64,000 bases of DNA from the NCBI GenBank assembly GCA_023954475.1, contig JAMLHW010000004.1:186001-250000 (forward strand), in the 5' to 3' direction. This document shows, piece after piece, positions 26,406 through 36,661 of the stretch. The notes beneath the pieces are model-generated. The model was not told the origin of the DNA. It did not search any database and worked only from the letters and a program-made list of their open reading frames with translations. Each line of letters opens with the position of its first letter. Position 1 is the stretch's first letter. A program made the position numbers and the translations under genes. The stretch is from Anaerolineae bacterium. Its GTDB lineage: Bacteria > Chloroflexota > Anaerolineae > Promineifilales > Promineifilaceae.

Positions 26406-27242
26406 TTAAAACAAGACCATTGCCAATTCCTGGCGATATTGGCGGGTCAACTCATCATCATCTCCCAGCAATTCAAAAATCGCCAGAATAACCTTGCGCA
26501 CTTCACCTTTGCGGTAGCGCTTATCCTGGCGCAACACATCTATCAAGCCATCCAGCGCTGCTTCGACATTTTGGCGTGCAAACAATCGCGCCGCCTGCCG
26601 ATACTGCATCTCAATCAGAGACGGATCATCATCGTCCCAGCCATCAGCATACTGAATCAAAAAACCGGCCAGTGGCTGTAACAATTCTGATTGCGCCAAT
26701 TCCTGCCCATTGCGACAGCGTTGCAATTGCTCTTCAGCTTCCTCACCGTTCCCACGACGCAGCAAAACCCGCGCCAGACCCAACGCCGCACGCGTATCAT
26801 TCGGATACTCATCGAGAATGGCGCGAAACGCTTCCTCAGCTTCGTCCCAATGATGGGTCGCCATCAAGCTCAACGCTTCATTGAGGACAAAATCCTCCTC
26901 ATTAGGCGCAATCTTACTCAGAAACTGGCGCAAAATCGGCTCTGGTTGCATACCTGTAAACTCGGCAGCAATTTGTCCTCGCACATACGCTTTGACGGCT
27001 GGGATACTGCGAATACCACATTGAATCGAAAGATTGGGATTGTCGTCTACATTGACTTTAGCCAGGATAAAACTGGCGCCCGGTTCATTGGCTAACTGTT
27101 CTAACATTGGCCCCAACATACGACACGGACCGCACCACGGTGCCCAGAAATCAACAACGACGGGAACATCCCACGATTGTTGTAACACATCCTCGTCAAA
27201 TGACCCTTCATCGACATCGATAATGTTGCTAAAATCAGTCAT
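26406..27242 (-). CDS. Thioredoxin-TPR protein (CnoX/YbbN-like)
   Basis: 278 residues from ATG at 27242, chosen because GAGGTGAT lies just upstream; a longer start at 27263 is possible. The N-terminal thioredoxin fold has 'VVVDFWAPWCGPCRMLGPML' with an intact CGPC active site and the cis-Pro region 'GIRSIPAVKAY'. The C-terminal half is tetratricopeptide-like ('RAALGLARVLLRRGNGEEAEE'). YbbN/CnoX proteins are redox-linked holdases that work with chaperonins. Many have lost one active-site Cys, while this one keeps both, so thiol-disulfide activity is likely. Confidence 0.88.
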   Translation of the reverse strand: MTDFSNIIDVDEGSFDEDVLQQSWDVPVVVDFWAPWCGPCRMLGPMLEQLANEPGASFILAKVNVDDNPNLSIQCGIRSIPAVKAYVRGQIAAEFTGMQPEPILRQFLSKIAPNEEDFVLNEALSLMATHHWDEAEEAFRAILDEYPNDTRAALGLARVLLRRGNGEEAEEQLQRCRNGQELAQSELLQPLAGFLIQYADGWDDDDPSLIEMQYRQAARLFARQNVEAALDGLIDVLRQDKRYRKGEVRKVILAIFELLGDDDELTRQYRQELAMVLF

Positions 27243-27424
27243 AGCGATTATCACCTCACTCACTGACCCAGATTCGGGTGCTGAAATGTCGAAATTATAG
27301 CATGGAATTATTGGCGAACACTTAGAACGTAGGCCATACGCAGTATTTGCCGTTGCTAAACGTGGGGATCAATAATGCGGCACTTGGCAGCTAGCGTGTG
27401 GCACGCACTCCGACACCTATCATT

Positions 27425-28177
27425 TCAGGGTTGTTCTGAAACCGGCTCGCCGCGATTGATCTCAATGGGGCCAAAGAGCAGTTGTTGTTCGGCGGTAATC
27501 TCGTGACGCTTGATTAATTCGAGTACGGCCAGCAAAGTGACTGATAGCTCGATGCGTGTGGTTGCTCCGGAGAGTAATGCTGAAAACGGAAAGCGGTGCC
27601 GGGTGCGTGCCGTCATGCGTAGTTTGGCAATCTGATCTTCAATCGTGAGTACGCGTGGGGCAGCGACGGAAACGCTTTCGCGGCGCTGCTCGTGACGCTG
27701 CAATATGGTCATCATGGTCAGCAGCAATGTTTCGGTTGTAACACCGGACAAATCGAGTTTGCCGTCGATTTTCACCGGTGGGGATACGCGAACGTAAGTG
27801 CGCATTTCGGCCGATTCTCGTTGCTGCAAATAATCGGCCGAACGCTTGAACTGCTTGTAAACACGCAACTGGCGCAACAACGCCTCAGCCGGGTCCTCCT
27901 CTTCCTCCCCTTCCAGCGTCACGGGAGGCGTCGGCAGCAGCGCACGGCTCTTGATCAACATCAGGCGTGCGCCCACAACGATGAAATCGATCAACTGCGG
28001 CACTTTGTCTTCTTTCAACAATTCGACCTGTGCCAAATATTGCTGCGTGACTTTTGCCAGCGAAATGACGGTAACGTCCAGTTCATCGCGGTCAATCAAA
28101 TGCAACAGCAAATCGAGCGGCCCGGAAAATGTGGGTACCTCAATGGTGTATTGCTTGGCCTGGCTGGGTTGAATCAT
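27425..28177 (-). CDS. scpA: Segregation and condensation protein A
   Basis: A protein of 250 residues. The N-terminal kleisin part is clear ('FSGPLDLLLHLIDRDELDVT'), as is the acidic linker 'LEGEEEEDPAEALLRQLR'. The C-terminal winged-helix end 'IELSVTLLAVLELIKRHEI' would contact the SMC head. ScpA bridges the two SMC ATPase heads in the condensin complex with ScpB. It lies 33 bp downstream of smc on the same strand, so the partners are co-expressed. No scpB is in the window. Confidence 0.94.
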   Translation of the reverse strand: MIQPSQAKQYTIEVPTFSGPLDLLLHLIDRDELDVTVISLAKVTQQYLAQVELLKEDKVPQLIDFIVVGARLMLIKSRALLPTPPVTLEGEEEEDPAEALLRQLRVYKQFKRSADYLQQRESAEMRTYVRVSPPVKIDGKLDLSGVTTETLLLTMMTILQRHEQRRESVSVAAPRVLTIEDQIAKLRMTARTRHRFPFSALLSGATTRIELSVTLLAVLELIKRHEITAEQQLLFGPIEINRGEPVSEQP

Positions 28178-28210
28178 CGTCAGGGATAGAATTCAGAAAA
28201 TGTGCGTCGT

Positions 28211-31200
28211 TTACACGTCATCATCCTCGACGTAATCTTCCATACGCATCGAAATGACCTGACTCGTACTGTCACTCCCCATGCTGATGCCATACAACGT
28301 ATTGGCTGCCTGCACCGTGCCGCGATTGTGGGTGATGACAATAAATTGTGTGCGCAAACTCAACTCGCGCAGCACATCGCGGAATCGCGTAATGTTGGCT
28401 TCGTCGAGGGCCGCATCCACTTCGTCCATGACGCAAAACGGCGGCGGCGAAACGGTCAACAGCGAAAAGACGAGCGCTGCTGCGGTCAACGAGCGTTCGC
28501 CACCAGACAAAACGGCCAGCCCCTGCTCTCGACGACGAGGCAGCCGGGCAACAATATCGACACCGCTCACCGTCAAATCATCCGGATCGGTCAGGATCAA
28601 TTCGGCCGAACCACCGCCAAACAACTGACGAAACAAATCGCCAAATACAACATTGACCCGCTCCACCGTTGCCACAAACTCACGCGATGTCAATTCATCC
28701 AGATCAGCGATCACACCGCGCAACTGTTCTTCCGTTTGCTTCAAATCCACCAACTGCTGTTCCATGAATTCCACACGTGCAAACGTCTCATCATATTCCT
28801 GAGGCGCGTCCGGATTGATCGCACCCATGCGCTGTAACTGGGCACGGCGTTTCTGGATACTCTCTTCCAAATCTTCCGGCAATTCATCGACGACAGGCAA
28901 TTGTTCAACCAGTTCGCCGATTGGCAATGGTTCCTGCACTGTCTCATCATCGTCATGGCTGAGAGCAACGACGCCAAAATCAGCGTGAATGCGTTCTTTC
29001 AGCCCATCGAGACGGCTTTCGGCCTGTGCAAACGCCACGCGTGCCTCGGTGTATTCTGTTTCGAGTTGATGGGCGCGACGCTGGCGCACGGCAATGTCGG
29101 CTTCGAGATCGGTGACCATACGCACGAGTTGCGCACGTTGGTCGCGCAGTGGCTTGATGCTGGTGTCCAAAGTGTCTACGGCCAATTGCAGGGCATGCAA
29201 TTGCTGTTCTTCTCCCGCCAGATCGATGTCTGCTTTTTGCCGGCGCAATTCAGTCTGGCGCGCTTGTTGTCGGCGCAGACGTGACTCGATTTGACCGAGT
29301 GTGGCACGACGGCTATCAGCAACGGCACGGCGACCGGCGACAATCGTGCCGGCTGCCTCGATGCTTTGTCGGCGTGCGGTACGCTGTTGTTCTGCTTCAA
29401 TCATCGGCAATGCGGCCAGTGCGGCACGGGCGGTTTCCAATTCGGCGTCTATGATCTCGTTGGCTGCAATCAATTCGGCCGAATCCCTTTCGATTTGAGC
29501 AATGCGCTTTGTCAACCGTTCGATATCATCATCACGCGAAGCACTTTGCCGCTCCAGGACAGCCAACTGCTGTTGGGCCAGCTCCAAATCACGCTGCTGC
29601 AATGTACGCCCGCGTGCGTTTTCCTGCTCTTTAAGACGCACAGCAGACATGCTGCGGTTCAGGGAATCGAGTGACTCTTGTTCGGCTGCAATGGTTTTGG
29701 ATTTGGCATCGATTTCGGCTTGCAGGCTCACAATGTCCTGCTGTATGGCAGCAACCGCAGCAACGGCATCACGCCAGTCGCGCTCTTGCTGCAATATCGT
29801 CGCACCATTATCGGCCGAATGCGTTTCAACAATACCGCCACTGTGGACGACCAAACCATCAAGAGCGACGAGCGTGACACCGGCAGGCATGTGGTGCACC
29901 AGATCAAATGCGGCTGCTGCATCGGCAACCACCAATGTGCGGTTGAGAAATGCGGCGACGATCGGAGCGGCCTCTTTTTCGGCCGAAACGAGATCGTGCG
30001 CCCACCCGATTACAGCCGGATGATCGGGTGCCGGCAACGCAGCGGCAATAGACAGACGCTGCTGCGCTGCCACGATCAACGCCTGGCCGCGATTTTGCTC
30101 GACAAGCTGCCACAAAGCGGTCTCATCCGGCACGATGAGGGCACCAAGGCGTGCGCTCAATGCCGCTTCAATCGCCACCGTTAAATCAGGAGGGATAGTC
30201 AGCAATTGGGCCAATCGGCCGATTACCGTCACATCACCGCTGATCTTGACCGACTTCTGGCGCATTTGACTGAGCATATCGCGCCGCGTCTCCAGACGCG
30301 CCAGGTCCTTGCCCAGCTGCTCCAACTGCCGCCGCAGCTCAGTTTCTTCACGACGCCACTGCTTCAGCAAACGCGCCTTGTCTTGCTGCTGCGCTTGTTT
30401 TTCGCTGAGCTGCGCCTGTATCGCTGTGTGCTGCTGCACCAAAGCGTCCAGACCGGCAGTCAACTGCTCGATGCGTTGCACCATTTTGAGCGGGACAGCC
30501 GCATCGACAACTTCGTCGCGCCGTTCCTGCAGTCGTTCACCCAATTGCGTCAGTTGCCCGGCCAACTGATCGTGCTTCTGTTGTGCTGATTGCCGTTTGC
30601 GTTCCAACTCAGCCACTGTGCTGCGCCACCGTTCGACTGCGCTCTGCTGCTCCTTAAAGCTGACGTCAAACGCAGCAAGCTCTGCCTGTTCTGCCTGCAA
30701 GTCAGCTTGCGCCGCTTCCAAATCGGCCATCGCTTGCGCCAAATCTTGCTGAGCAACGGCTTGCTGCTGTTCCAAATCGGGAATCTCACCTGCCAATTCA
30801 GCCAGTTGCGTATCGCTCAGAGCTTGTCGCTCGCGCAAAATGGCAACCCGGCGATGCAGTTGCTCGACCTGGGAGCGTACCTGGTCGCGTTCATCTTCCT
30901 GATCGTGTATCTGTTGCTGGAATTCATTGAGGCGCAGGCGCAATTGTTCCAGGCGCTGCTGCTCTGCGGCCAACACACGGCGACTCTCGCGCCAACTGAT
31001 TTCGGCCGAAGTCGATAATTCCCGTTTCTGGCGCAACGCTTTGCGGCTCACATGCCAGCGATACCCATACCAAACACGCAACAAGGCACGCAAATCCGTG
31101 TACACCTGTTCATAATCCCGGGCGCGACCAGCCTGGCGCTTTAACGAACGCAGGCGGGGTCGGATCTCCTCCAGTACATCGTTGACGCGTTCCAGATTGC

Positions 31201-31756
31201 GCTGCGTTTCGTGCAAATGGCGCAGCGTTTGTTCACGGCGATCTTTGTAATGGCTGATGCCGGCCGCTTCTTCAAACAATGCACGGCGCTCGTCAGCTTT
31301 TAGCGACAGGGCGCGATCAACCAGACCCTGTCCGATCATCGTGTAGGAACGACCTGCCAAACCACTCGTGGCCAACAGGGCGTTGATCTCCCTGAGCCGC
31401 ACTTTATTGCCGTTGAGATAGTATTCACTGCTGCCGTCACGGTAGACACGCCGGGCAATTTCAACTTCGGTGTAGTCGATGGGCAGCTCACCCTGGCTGT
31501 TATCGAGCAACAGGCTGACATGCGCCATGCCCGCACGCGCACGCTGCTGGCTGCCGGTAAAAATCATATCGGTGCTGCGGCGGCCACGTAATTCGCGGAA
31601 GCTCTGTTCGCCAAGCACCCAACGGATAGCATCGGCGATATTGCTTTTGCCGCTGCCGTTGGGGCCGACAATGGCCGTTATGCCTTCATCAAAGAGGAAT
31701 TCAGTGCGGTTAGCAAAGGTTTTATACCCTTGCAAGTAAAGTCGTTTGAGACGCAT
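28211..31756 (-). CDS. smc: Chromosome partition protein SMC
   Basis: 1181 residues, the normal length for bacterial SMC. The N-terminal head has Walker A '[20 protein letters not shown]', and two long coiled coils rich in Gln, Arg, Glu and Leu surround a central hinge ('[20 protein letters not shown]' begins it). The C-terminal head has the signature '[13 protein letters not shown]' and Walker B '[18 protein letters not shown]'. It extrudes DNA loops in complex with ScpA and ScpB to organise the chromosome. It is the first gene of an apparent smc-scpA operon. It carries several TCGGCCGA copies (for example near 29817 and 30216), so the motif is not excluded from core genes. Confidence 0.97.
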   Translation of the reverse strand: MRLKRLYLQGYKTFANRTEFLFDEGITAIVGPNGSGKSNIADAIRWVLGEQSFRELRGRRSTDMIFTGSQQRARAGMAHVSLLLDNSQGELPIDYTEVEIARRVYRDGSSEYYLNGNKVRLREINALLATSGLAGRSYTMIGQGLVDRALSLKADERRALFEEAAGISHYKDRREQTLRHLHETQRNLERVNDVLEEIRPRLRSLKRQAGRARDYEQVYTDLRALLRVWYGYRWHVSRKALRQKRELSTSAEISWRESRRVLAAEQQRLEQLRLRLNEFQQQIHDQEDERDQVRSQVEQLHRRVAILRERQALSDTQLAELAGEIPDLEQQQAVAQQDLAQAMADLEAAQADLQAEQAELAAFDVSFKEQQSAVERWRSTVAELERKRQSAQQKHDQLAGQLTQLGERLQERRDEVVDAAVPLKMVQRIEQLTAGLDALVQQHTAIQAQLSEKQAQQQDKARLLKQWRREETELRRQLEQLGKDLARLETRRDMLSQMRQKSVKISGDVTVIGRLAQLLTIPPDLTVAIEAALSARLGALIVPDETALWQLVEQNRGQALIVAAQQRLSIAAALPAPDHPAVIGWAHDLVSAEKEAAPIVAAFLNRTLVVADAAAAFDLVHHMPAGVTLVALDGLVVHSGGIVETHSADNGATILQQERDWRDAVAAVAAIQQDIVSLQAEIDAKSKTIAAEQESLDSLNRSMSAVRLKEQENARGRTLQQRDLELAQQQLAVLERQSASRDDDIERLTKRIAQIERDSAELIAANEIIDAELETARAALAALPMIEAEQQRTARRQSIEAAGTIVAGRRAVADSRRATLGQIESRLRRQQARQTELRRQKADIDLAGEEQQLHALQLAVDTLDTSIKPLRDQRAQLVRMVTDLEADIAVRQRRAHQLETEYTEARVAFAQAESRLDGLKERIHADFGVVALSHDDDETVQEPLPIGELVEQLPVVDELPEDLEESIQKRRAQLQRMGAINPDAPQEYDETFARVEFMEQQLVDLKQTEEQLRGVIADLDELTSREFVATVERVNVVFGDLFRQLFGGGSAELILTDPDDLTVSGVDIVARLPRRREQGLAVLSGGERSLTAAALVFSLLTVSPPPFCVMDEVDAALDEANITRFRDVLRELSLRTQFIVITHNRGTVQAANTLYGISMGSDSTSQVISMRMEDYVEDDDV

Positions 31757-31798
31757 GGAGAGCAGTAATGAGTGTTGGGTAGTTGGCGATGATGGCTG

Positions 31799-33004
31799 TC
31801 ACCAGACGCGACACAATAAGCCTTTTAGATAGGCGGATTCAGGGAATGATAGCAGCACAGGATGATCGGCCGATTGCGTCATTGTCTGCACGATTTGCGC
31901 ATCGCGCCCGGCATCGATAACTGCGCCAAAGACAACTTTCTGGAACAAATCGGCGCTAACTAAACCGGAGCAGGAAAATGTCGCCAATATACCGCCGGGT
32001 CGCAGCAGGCGAAACGCCAGCCAGTTCAAATCTTTGTAGCCACGCGTGGCTCTGTTTACATCGCGTTGTGAATGCGCGAATTTGGGCGGATCGAGAATGA
32101 TGGTGTCGAACTGCCGACCGCTGTCGCGATAGTCGCGCAACAGTTGAAAGGCGTCGGCTACGACGTATTCGTCTTGCCGTCGATGGTAACCGTTGCGCCG
32201 CATGTTGGCCTGAGCCAACGCAATTGATTCGGCCGAACTGTCCACATGAACCACCGAACGCGCACCGTTGACCGCTGCATAGACGCCAAAGCCGCCTGTG
32301 TAGGCAAAAACGTTGAGTACATCACCATCCGCCACATAGCGTCGGGCACATGCCACTGTCCGATTGTCGCGCTGATCGAGATAGAATCCGGTTTTGTGTC
32401 CGTTTAGCAGATCAACAGCAAACTTGAGGCCGTTTTCAGTAATGACGACCTCGTCAGGAATGGCAACGCCGTATAGCACATCAGTCGTCAATGGCAATCC
32501 TTCTTTTTTGCGTACAGGCGCATCAGAGCGGTCGATGACCGCGGTCGGCTGCAACAACTCGACCAGTAACGCAGCCAACATCTGTTTGCGGCTGTCAATA
32601 CCGGCGGTCAGACATTGCATGACGAGATAGTCGCCATACTTGTCGACGACGAGACCAGGCAAGCCGTCTGCTTCCGCATTGACGAGACGTACTGCATTGG
32701 TTTCGGCCGAAAGCTGCAACTGTTCGCGCCAGGCCAGCGCACGGACAAGGCGCTCACGCCAAAATGCGTCGTCAATCACGTCATTCGCATCCCATGTTAC
32801 AATGCGGGCTTGAATTTGCGACCGTTTGTTGACATACGCCGTCGCCAGATACTCACCCCCGGCGGCGCGGACGGCAACGAGATCACCGGGCTGCAAATCG
32901 CCTTCAAAGCGTTTGATCGCGCCGGAAAAAATCCAGGGATGGTGCCTGACGATAGACTTGTCGCGGCCAGGTTTTAGAAATAGATTGCCGACGATGGATT
33001 CCAT
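31799..33004 (-). CDS. 23S rRNA (cytosine-C5)-methyltransferase RlmI-like
   Basis: A protein of 401 residues with an N-terminal PUA domain ('HHPWIFSGAIKRFEGDLQPG'), an EEHEE-type middle domain and a class I SAM-dependent domain. The latter is seen in 'VLNVFAYTGGFGVYAAVNGA' and 'FDTIILDPPKFAHSQ', where DPPKF is the catalytic motif, followed by 'TFSCSGLVSADLF', where the Cys of FSCS is the family's catalytic residue. In E. coli the homologue modifies C1962 of 23S rRNA; the exact position here is inferred. A good promoter ends 9 nt before the ATG. Confidence 0.9.
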   Translation of the reverse strand: MESIVGNLFLKPGRDKSIVRHHPWIFSGAIKRFEGDLQPGDLVAVRAAGGEYLATAYVNKRSQIQARIVTWDANDVIDDAFWRERLVRALAWREQLQLSAETNAVRLVNAEADGLPGLVVDKYGDYLVMQCLTAGIDSRKQMLAALLVELLQPTAVIDRSDAPVRKKEGLPLTTDVLYGVAIPDEVVITENGLKFAVDLLNGHKTGFYLDQRDNRTVACARRYVADGDVLNVFAYTGGFGVYAAVNGARSVVHVDSSAESIALAQANMRRNGYHRRQDEYVVADAFQLLRDYRDSGRQFDTIILDPPKFAHSQRDVNRATRGYKDLNWLAFRLLRPGGILATFSCSGLVSADLFQKVVFGAVIDAGRDAQIVQTMTQSADHPVLLSFPESAYLKGLLCRVW

Positions 33005-33013
33005 AGAGAAGTG

Positions 33014-33042
33014 AGTTTAGCACTGCCGCCATTGCTTTACAA
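33014..33042 (-). promoter_or_regulatory. Promoter of the RlmI-like gene
   Basis: On the minus strand TTGTAA (33042-33037), 17 bp spacer, TAAACT (33019-33014). The start codon at 33004 is only 9 nt further, so the transcript would be nearly leaderless. Confidence 0.6.
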
Positions 33043-33126
33043 ATCATGGAAACCGGTCGGCTGTGATCGTACAATGGAAGTTCGGTTTCGGCCGATGATC
33101 AGCCAACAGTGCAACAGGAGTACAGC

Positions 33127-33525
33127 ATGGGCATCGTAGTGACGGTAAAGCAACAGAGTTTGACAACTGCAAAAGGCAGCATACGCGGGCATAATGTGTT
33201 AATCGACCGTCCTTTGGCGAAGGGCGGTACCGACATGGGTATGATGGGCGGCGAAATGCTGCTGGCGGCGCTCGGCGGCTGCTTTATGAGCAATCTGCTC
33301 GAATTGGTACGCACACGCGACGCAGCAATCACTGACATAACCGCAACGATTGATGGCACGCTCGCGCAATCGCCCAATCGGTTCAGTGCGGTCGATATGG
33401 TCATTTCGGCCGAAACGGACGACACGGCGCTATTCGAGAAATTTGTCCTGATGGCAGAACGCGCCTGCATCGTCGCCAACACACTCAAAAACGGGACAGC
33501 CTTGACAATTCGCACCCTGACATAA
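33127..33525 (+). CDS. OsmC/Ohr family protein
   Basis: 132 residues from ATG 33127 with AGGAG about 9 nt upstream. The family's two redox cysteines are visible: one in 'AALGGCFMSNLLEL' and one in 'AERACIVANTL'. OsmC-type enzymes reduce organic hydroperoxides by a Cys-Cys mechanism as homodimers in the cytoplasm. 'GGTDMGMMGGEMLLAALGGC' is characteristic. It stands divergent from the RlmI-like gene and 45 bp before the ECF sigma gene; no functional link to the latter is evident. Confidence 0.88.
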   Translation: MGIVVTVKQQSLTTAKGSIRGHNVLIDRPLAKGGTDMGMMGGEMLLAALGGCFMSNLLELVRTRDAAITDITATIDGTLAQSPNRFSAVDMVISAETDDTALFEKFVLMAERACIVANTLKNGTALTIRTLT

Positions 33526-33570
33526 ACTGTCGAGTCGCCGTAAAAGGAGCGTATCGTTATACTTACGCCT

Positions 33571-34167
33571 ATGGATGAGCCTGATCTCATTGACCGCGCC
33601 AAGCAAGGCGATGTAGCTGCTTTCAATACGCTGGTCCTCACTTACCAGGAGGCGGTCTACAACTACGCCGTCTATGTGGCAGGTGATGCCGACATTGCTG
33701 CCGACGCTACACAAGATGCGTTCATCTCAGCATACAAAAAACTGAACAGCTTCCGCGATGGCAATTTTAAGGCGTGGCTCATGCGCATTGCACGCAACAA
33801 ATGCCTCGATCAACTGCGCAAACGTCAGCGCCATCCACAACCGTCGCTCGATGAAATGACAGAGGACAATGAATCGTTGTCAATTCTGGCCAGTTCAACA
33901 CCAGGGCCGGAATCGCGTCACGAAGAGTCGGAGTTGCTCGATGCCGTCGGTCAATGTCTCGACGCGCTACCTGAGGAACAACGCACAACGGTTGTTTTGC
34001 GCGATGTCGAAGGCTTTGAATATGCGGAAATCGGCCAAATCCTCTCTGTCTCTTTAGGCACAGTCAAATCACGTATCAATCGTGCCCGCCGCCGAATGCA
34101 GGATTGTTTGCAAGATGTCATGGAACTTCTGCCGGATCGGTATCGTTTACATAGTGACGTAATCTAA
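33571..34167 (+). CDS. ECF-type RNA polymerase sigma factor
   Basis: A protein of 198 residues. Region 2 includes 'AADATQDAFISAYKKLNSFR' and 'FKAWLMRIARNKCLDQLRKR'. A 50-residue linker follows, then region 4 'LPEEQRTTVVLRDVEGFEYA' with the helix-turn-helix continuing to 'VSLGTVKSRINRARRRM'. It directs transcription of an extracytoplasmic-stress or surface regulon. The ATG is 7 nt after a TATACT hexamer (33558-33563), suggesting a leaderless message. The next gene, 24 bp downstream, encodes a membrane protein with an anti-sigma-like N terminus. Confidence 0.94.
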   Translation: MDEPDLIDRAKQGDVAAFNTLVLTYQEAVYNYAVYVAGDADIAADATQDAFISAYKKLNSFRDGNFKAWLMRIARNKCLDQLRKRQRHPQPSLDEMTEDNESLSILASSTPGPESRHEESELLDAVGQCLDALPEEQRTTVVLRDVEGFEYAEIGQILSVSLGTVKSRINRARRRMQDCLQDVMELLPDRYRLHSDVI

Positions 34168-34191
34168 ACGATTCACGGACTAGTTTTTATC

Positions 34192-35124
34192 ATGTTTGAG
34201 TGGTTACAAGACATATTCAAATCGGCCGAAACACGCCGCCAGGAACGCATCACAGCCTATGTGGATGGTGAGTTGACACCGGCGCAACGTGCCGCCATCG
34301 AAGCGGAAATGGCCCGTGACCCGCAGCTTCAGGCAGACATTATCGCGCTGCAACGACTGCGTGGCGCAGTGCGCCGGTTGCCGCGTCGCCCGGTACCGCG
34401 CAACTTCGTCCTGGATCCGTCCCAATTCCGCGCACCGGCAGCAACCCGCTCGCAACGCGCTTACCCGACTTTGCGCGTTGCCACAGCGCTGGCCGGCATC
34501 GCCTTTATCTTTCTGTTCACGCTGACTTTGCTGCAAGACAACACACGCTCATCAACCAATCTGGCTGAATTACAAGCCGTCGCCGTCACAAACGTTGTGG
34601 CTGATGATCAAGAAGAAGTCGTCGTCACTGTCGTAGCTGACGTTCAGGTAGAAATCGAGACAGAGCCGGCAGAAGAGGAAATGGCAGCAGGTGCTGCCAG
34701 TGACACAGCAACAGACGAATCGCAATCAGCACGTATCATGGCTGCAGAGGAAGAAGCGGTGGCGGAAACGATGGAATCAACCGAAGACGGTGCGGCTGAA
34801 GCGTTGATGGTTGAGGAATCGGCCGATATGATGGCCACTGAACCTGAAAGTGCTGCCGTGGAGTCGCCGCCCACCAACATGCCGACACCAGAGCCGACAC
34901 CTACGGCAACATTGGTTGCGACAGATACACCGGAGGCGGTCGCCAAGGCGGTTGTTCCTACAGCGACAGCGGCGGAATCGGGCGAGTCGATGCCCGAGCT
35001 TTTGTCGGAGCGAGACCAAACTGAACCAGCTTCCCAATCCACAACCTTGACGCTGCTGATCGTGGCCGGTGTCGTATTTCTCGTCCTATTCGCGATCACG
35101 TTTTTTGTAAATCGCCGCCGCTGA
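34192..35124 (+). CDS. Putative membrane anti-sigma factor
   Basis: A protein of 310 residues. The N-terminal cytosolic part reads 'ERITAYVDGELTPAQRAAIE', the pattern of anti-sigma domains, but it lacks the HxxxCxxC zinc motif. A first membrane helix (about residues 98-116, 'VATALAGIAFIFLFTLTLL') is followed by an acidic, Ala/Glu/Thr-rich segment of about 170 residues ending in Pro/Thr repeats. A second helix ends the protein ('LLIVAGVVFLVLFAITFFV' then NRRR). Two membrane helices and a long disordered acidic part are unusual for ECF anti-sigma factors. Position right after the sigma gene supports the role. Confidence 0.78.
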   Translation: MFEWLQDIFKSAETRRQERITAYVDGELTPAQRAAIEAEMARDPQLQADIIALQRLRGAVRRLPRRPVPRNFVLDPSQFRAPAATRSQRAYPTLRVATALAGIAFIFLFTLTLLQDNTRSSTNLAELQAVAVTNVVADDQEEVVVTVVADVQVEIETEPAEEEMAAGAASDTATDESQSARIMAAEEEAVAETMESTEDGAAEALMVEESADMMATEPESAAVESPPTNMPTPEPTPTATLVATDTPEAVAKAVVPTATAAESGESMPELLSERDQTEPASQSTTLTLLIVAGVVFLVLFAITFFVNRRR

Positions 35125-35320
35125 TAATTCGGCCGATACCCCTCGTAGCCCCAGCCACCAAAACGCCGGCTAATACCTTATAAAATCGCCAAATAAATGA
35201 CAGTGTGCTATCTTTGGTTCCATCAGATTCTTTCCTTAACGCATAGAACCGCTTTTTACTAATTCGCCATACGGCAAACTCGCATTAACTGCCGCAAACG
35301 GCGGCTCAAGAGGAATACCG

Positions 35321-36523
35321 ATGGATATCTTCGCCAAGATCAAGGATTCACCGCGCATGCAAACGGCCGTCAAAGCCAGAGAAGCCGGGATCTATCCCTA
35401 TTTTCTGCCGCTGGACGGCACCGAAGGCACAATCGTCACCGTCGATGGGCGCGACATCATCATGATCGGCTCCAACAACTACCTGGGGCTGACAACCCAT
35501 CCCAAAGTGCGTCAATATTCCAAAGATGCTATCGATCGTTACGGAACCAGTTGCACTGGTTCGCGCTTCCTCAACGGAACGCTGCGTCTGCATCTGGAAT
35601 TGGAACAACGCCTAGCCAATTTTGTCGGTAAAGAAGCCGCTCTCGTCTACAGCACCGGCATGTTTGCCAATCTGGGCTCCATTTCATGCCTCGCAGGGCC
35701 TGATGACTATCTCATTTGCGACAAAGAAAACCATGCCAGCATCGTTGACGGTGCCCTGCTCAGCCAGGGAAAGCTAAAACGCTTCCGCCACAATGACATG
35801 GACCATCTGGAAATGATTCTGGATCGCTTGCCGGACAACTCCGGTCGTATGGTCATCGTTGACGGTGTCTATAGCATGAGCGGCGATATTGCCCCTCTTG
35901 ACGAAATCGTTCCGATTTGCAAGCATTATGGAGCACGTCTCTACGTCGATGATGCACACAGCATCGGCATGTTAGGCAATGGGCGCGGCACAGCGGCACA
36001 TTTCGGACTAACGGATGATGTCGATTTGATCATGGGCACGTTCAGCAAGTCATTCGCTTCGATTGGGGGTTTCATCGCCGGTGATCGTGACGTAATTGCC
36101 TATATTCAACATCACGCACGCTCCTTTATTTTTAGCGCCAGCTTGCCCCCCGCCAATCTCATGGCAGCGCAAGCCGCTCTGGAAATCATGGAGACCGAGC
36201 CGGAACATGTCGAGCAATTATGGGACAATGGCTTGAAAATGCTCAACGGATTGCGCGAACTGGGATTCAATACCGGTAACACGCAGACACCGATCGTCCC
36301 TATCATTATCGGTGGGGTCGAACCAACATTGCTGACGTGGAAAATGCTGTTTGAGCGCGGCGTTTACACCAATCCGGTCGTGCCGCCAGGCGTACCGGAA
36401 GGTCAGGGGCTGCTGCGAACCAGCTATATGGCGACGCATACAGAAGAACAACTGGATCGGGCGCTGGAGATTATCGGCGCAACCGGCCGCCAACTGGGCT
36501 TAATCCCAAACGGACGACATTAA
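35321..36523 (+). CDS. PLP-dependent alpha-oxoamine synthase (serine palmitoyltransferase-like)
   Basis: A protein of 400 residues of the KBL/BioF/ALAS/SPT family. 'IGSNNYLGLTTHPKV', 'YGTSCTGSRFLNGT', 'DDAHSIGMLGNGRG' and the PLP lysine in 'GTFSKSFASIGGF' are all present. The lysine context resembles bacterial serine palmitoyltransferases more than glycine C-acetyltransferase ('GKALGG') or BioF. These enzymes join an amino acid and an acyl-CoA with loss of CO2. If it is an SPT, the cell could make sphingoid bases, which is only an inference. The RBS is aagaggaa. Spacing of 138 bp to the ALDH gene makes an operon uncertain. Confidence 0.82.
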   Translation: MDIFAKIKDSPRMQTAVKAREAGIYPYFLPLDGTEGTIVTVDGRDIIMIGSNNYLGLTTHPKVRQYSKDAIDRYGTSCTGSRFLNGTLRLHLELEQRLANFVGKEAALVYSTGMFANLGSISCLAGPDDYLICDKENHASIVDGALLSQGKLKRFRHNDMDHLEMILDRLPDNSGRMVIVDGVYSMSGDIAPLDEIVPICKHYGARLYVDDAHSIGMLGNGRGTAAHFGLTDDVDLIMGTFSKSFASIGGFIAGDRDVIAYIQHHARSFIFSASLPPANLMAAQAALEIMETEPEHVEQLWDNGLKMLNGLRELGFNTGNTQTPIVPIIIGGVEPTLLTWKMLFERGVYTNPVVPPGVPEGQGLLRTSYMATHTEEQLDRALEIIGATGRQLGLIPNGRH

Positions 36524-36661
36524 CAACCACACTTATCAGGCGTTACGCAGGCTAGGCGGCTCTCCGCGCTTGTCGAGGTGCCTGTGGCTGCTGGACTCAA
36601 CAGACCCGACTTGCAGCAGTTCTTGCCATGGCGTAACTTCTGATTGATTTCAGAGGATTTA

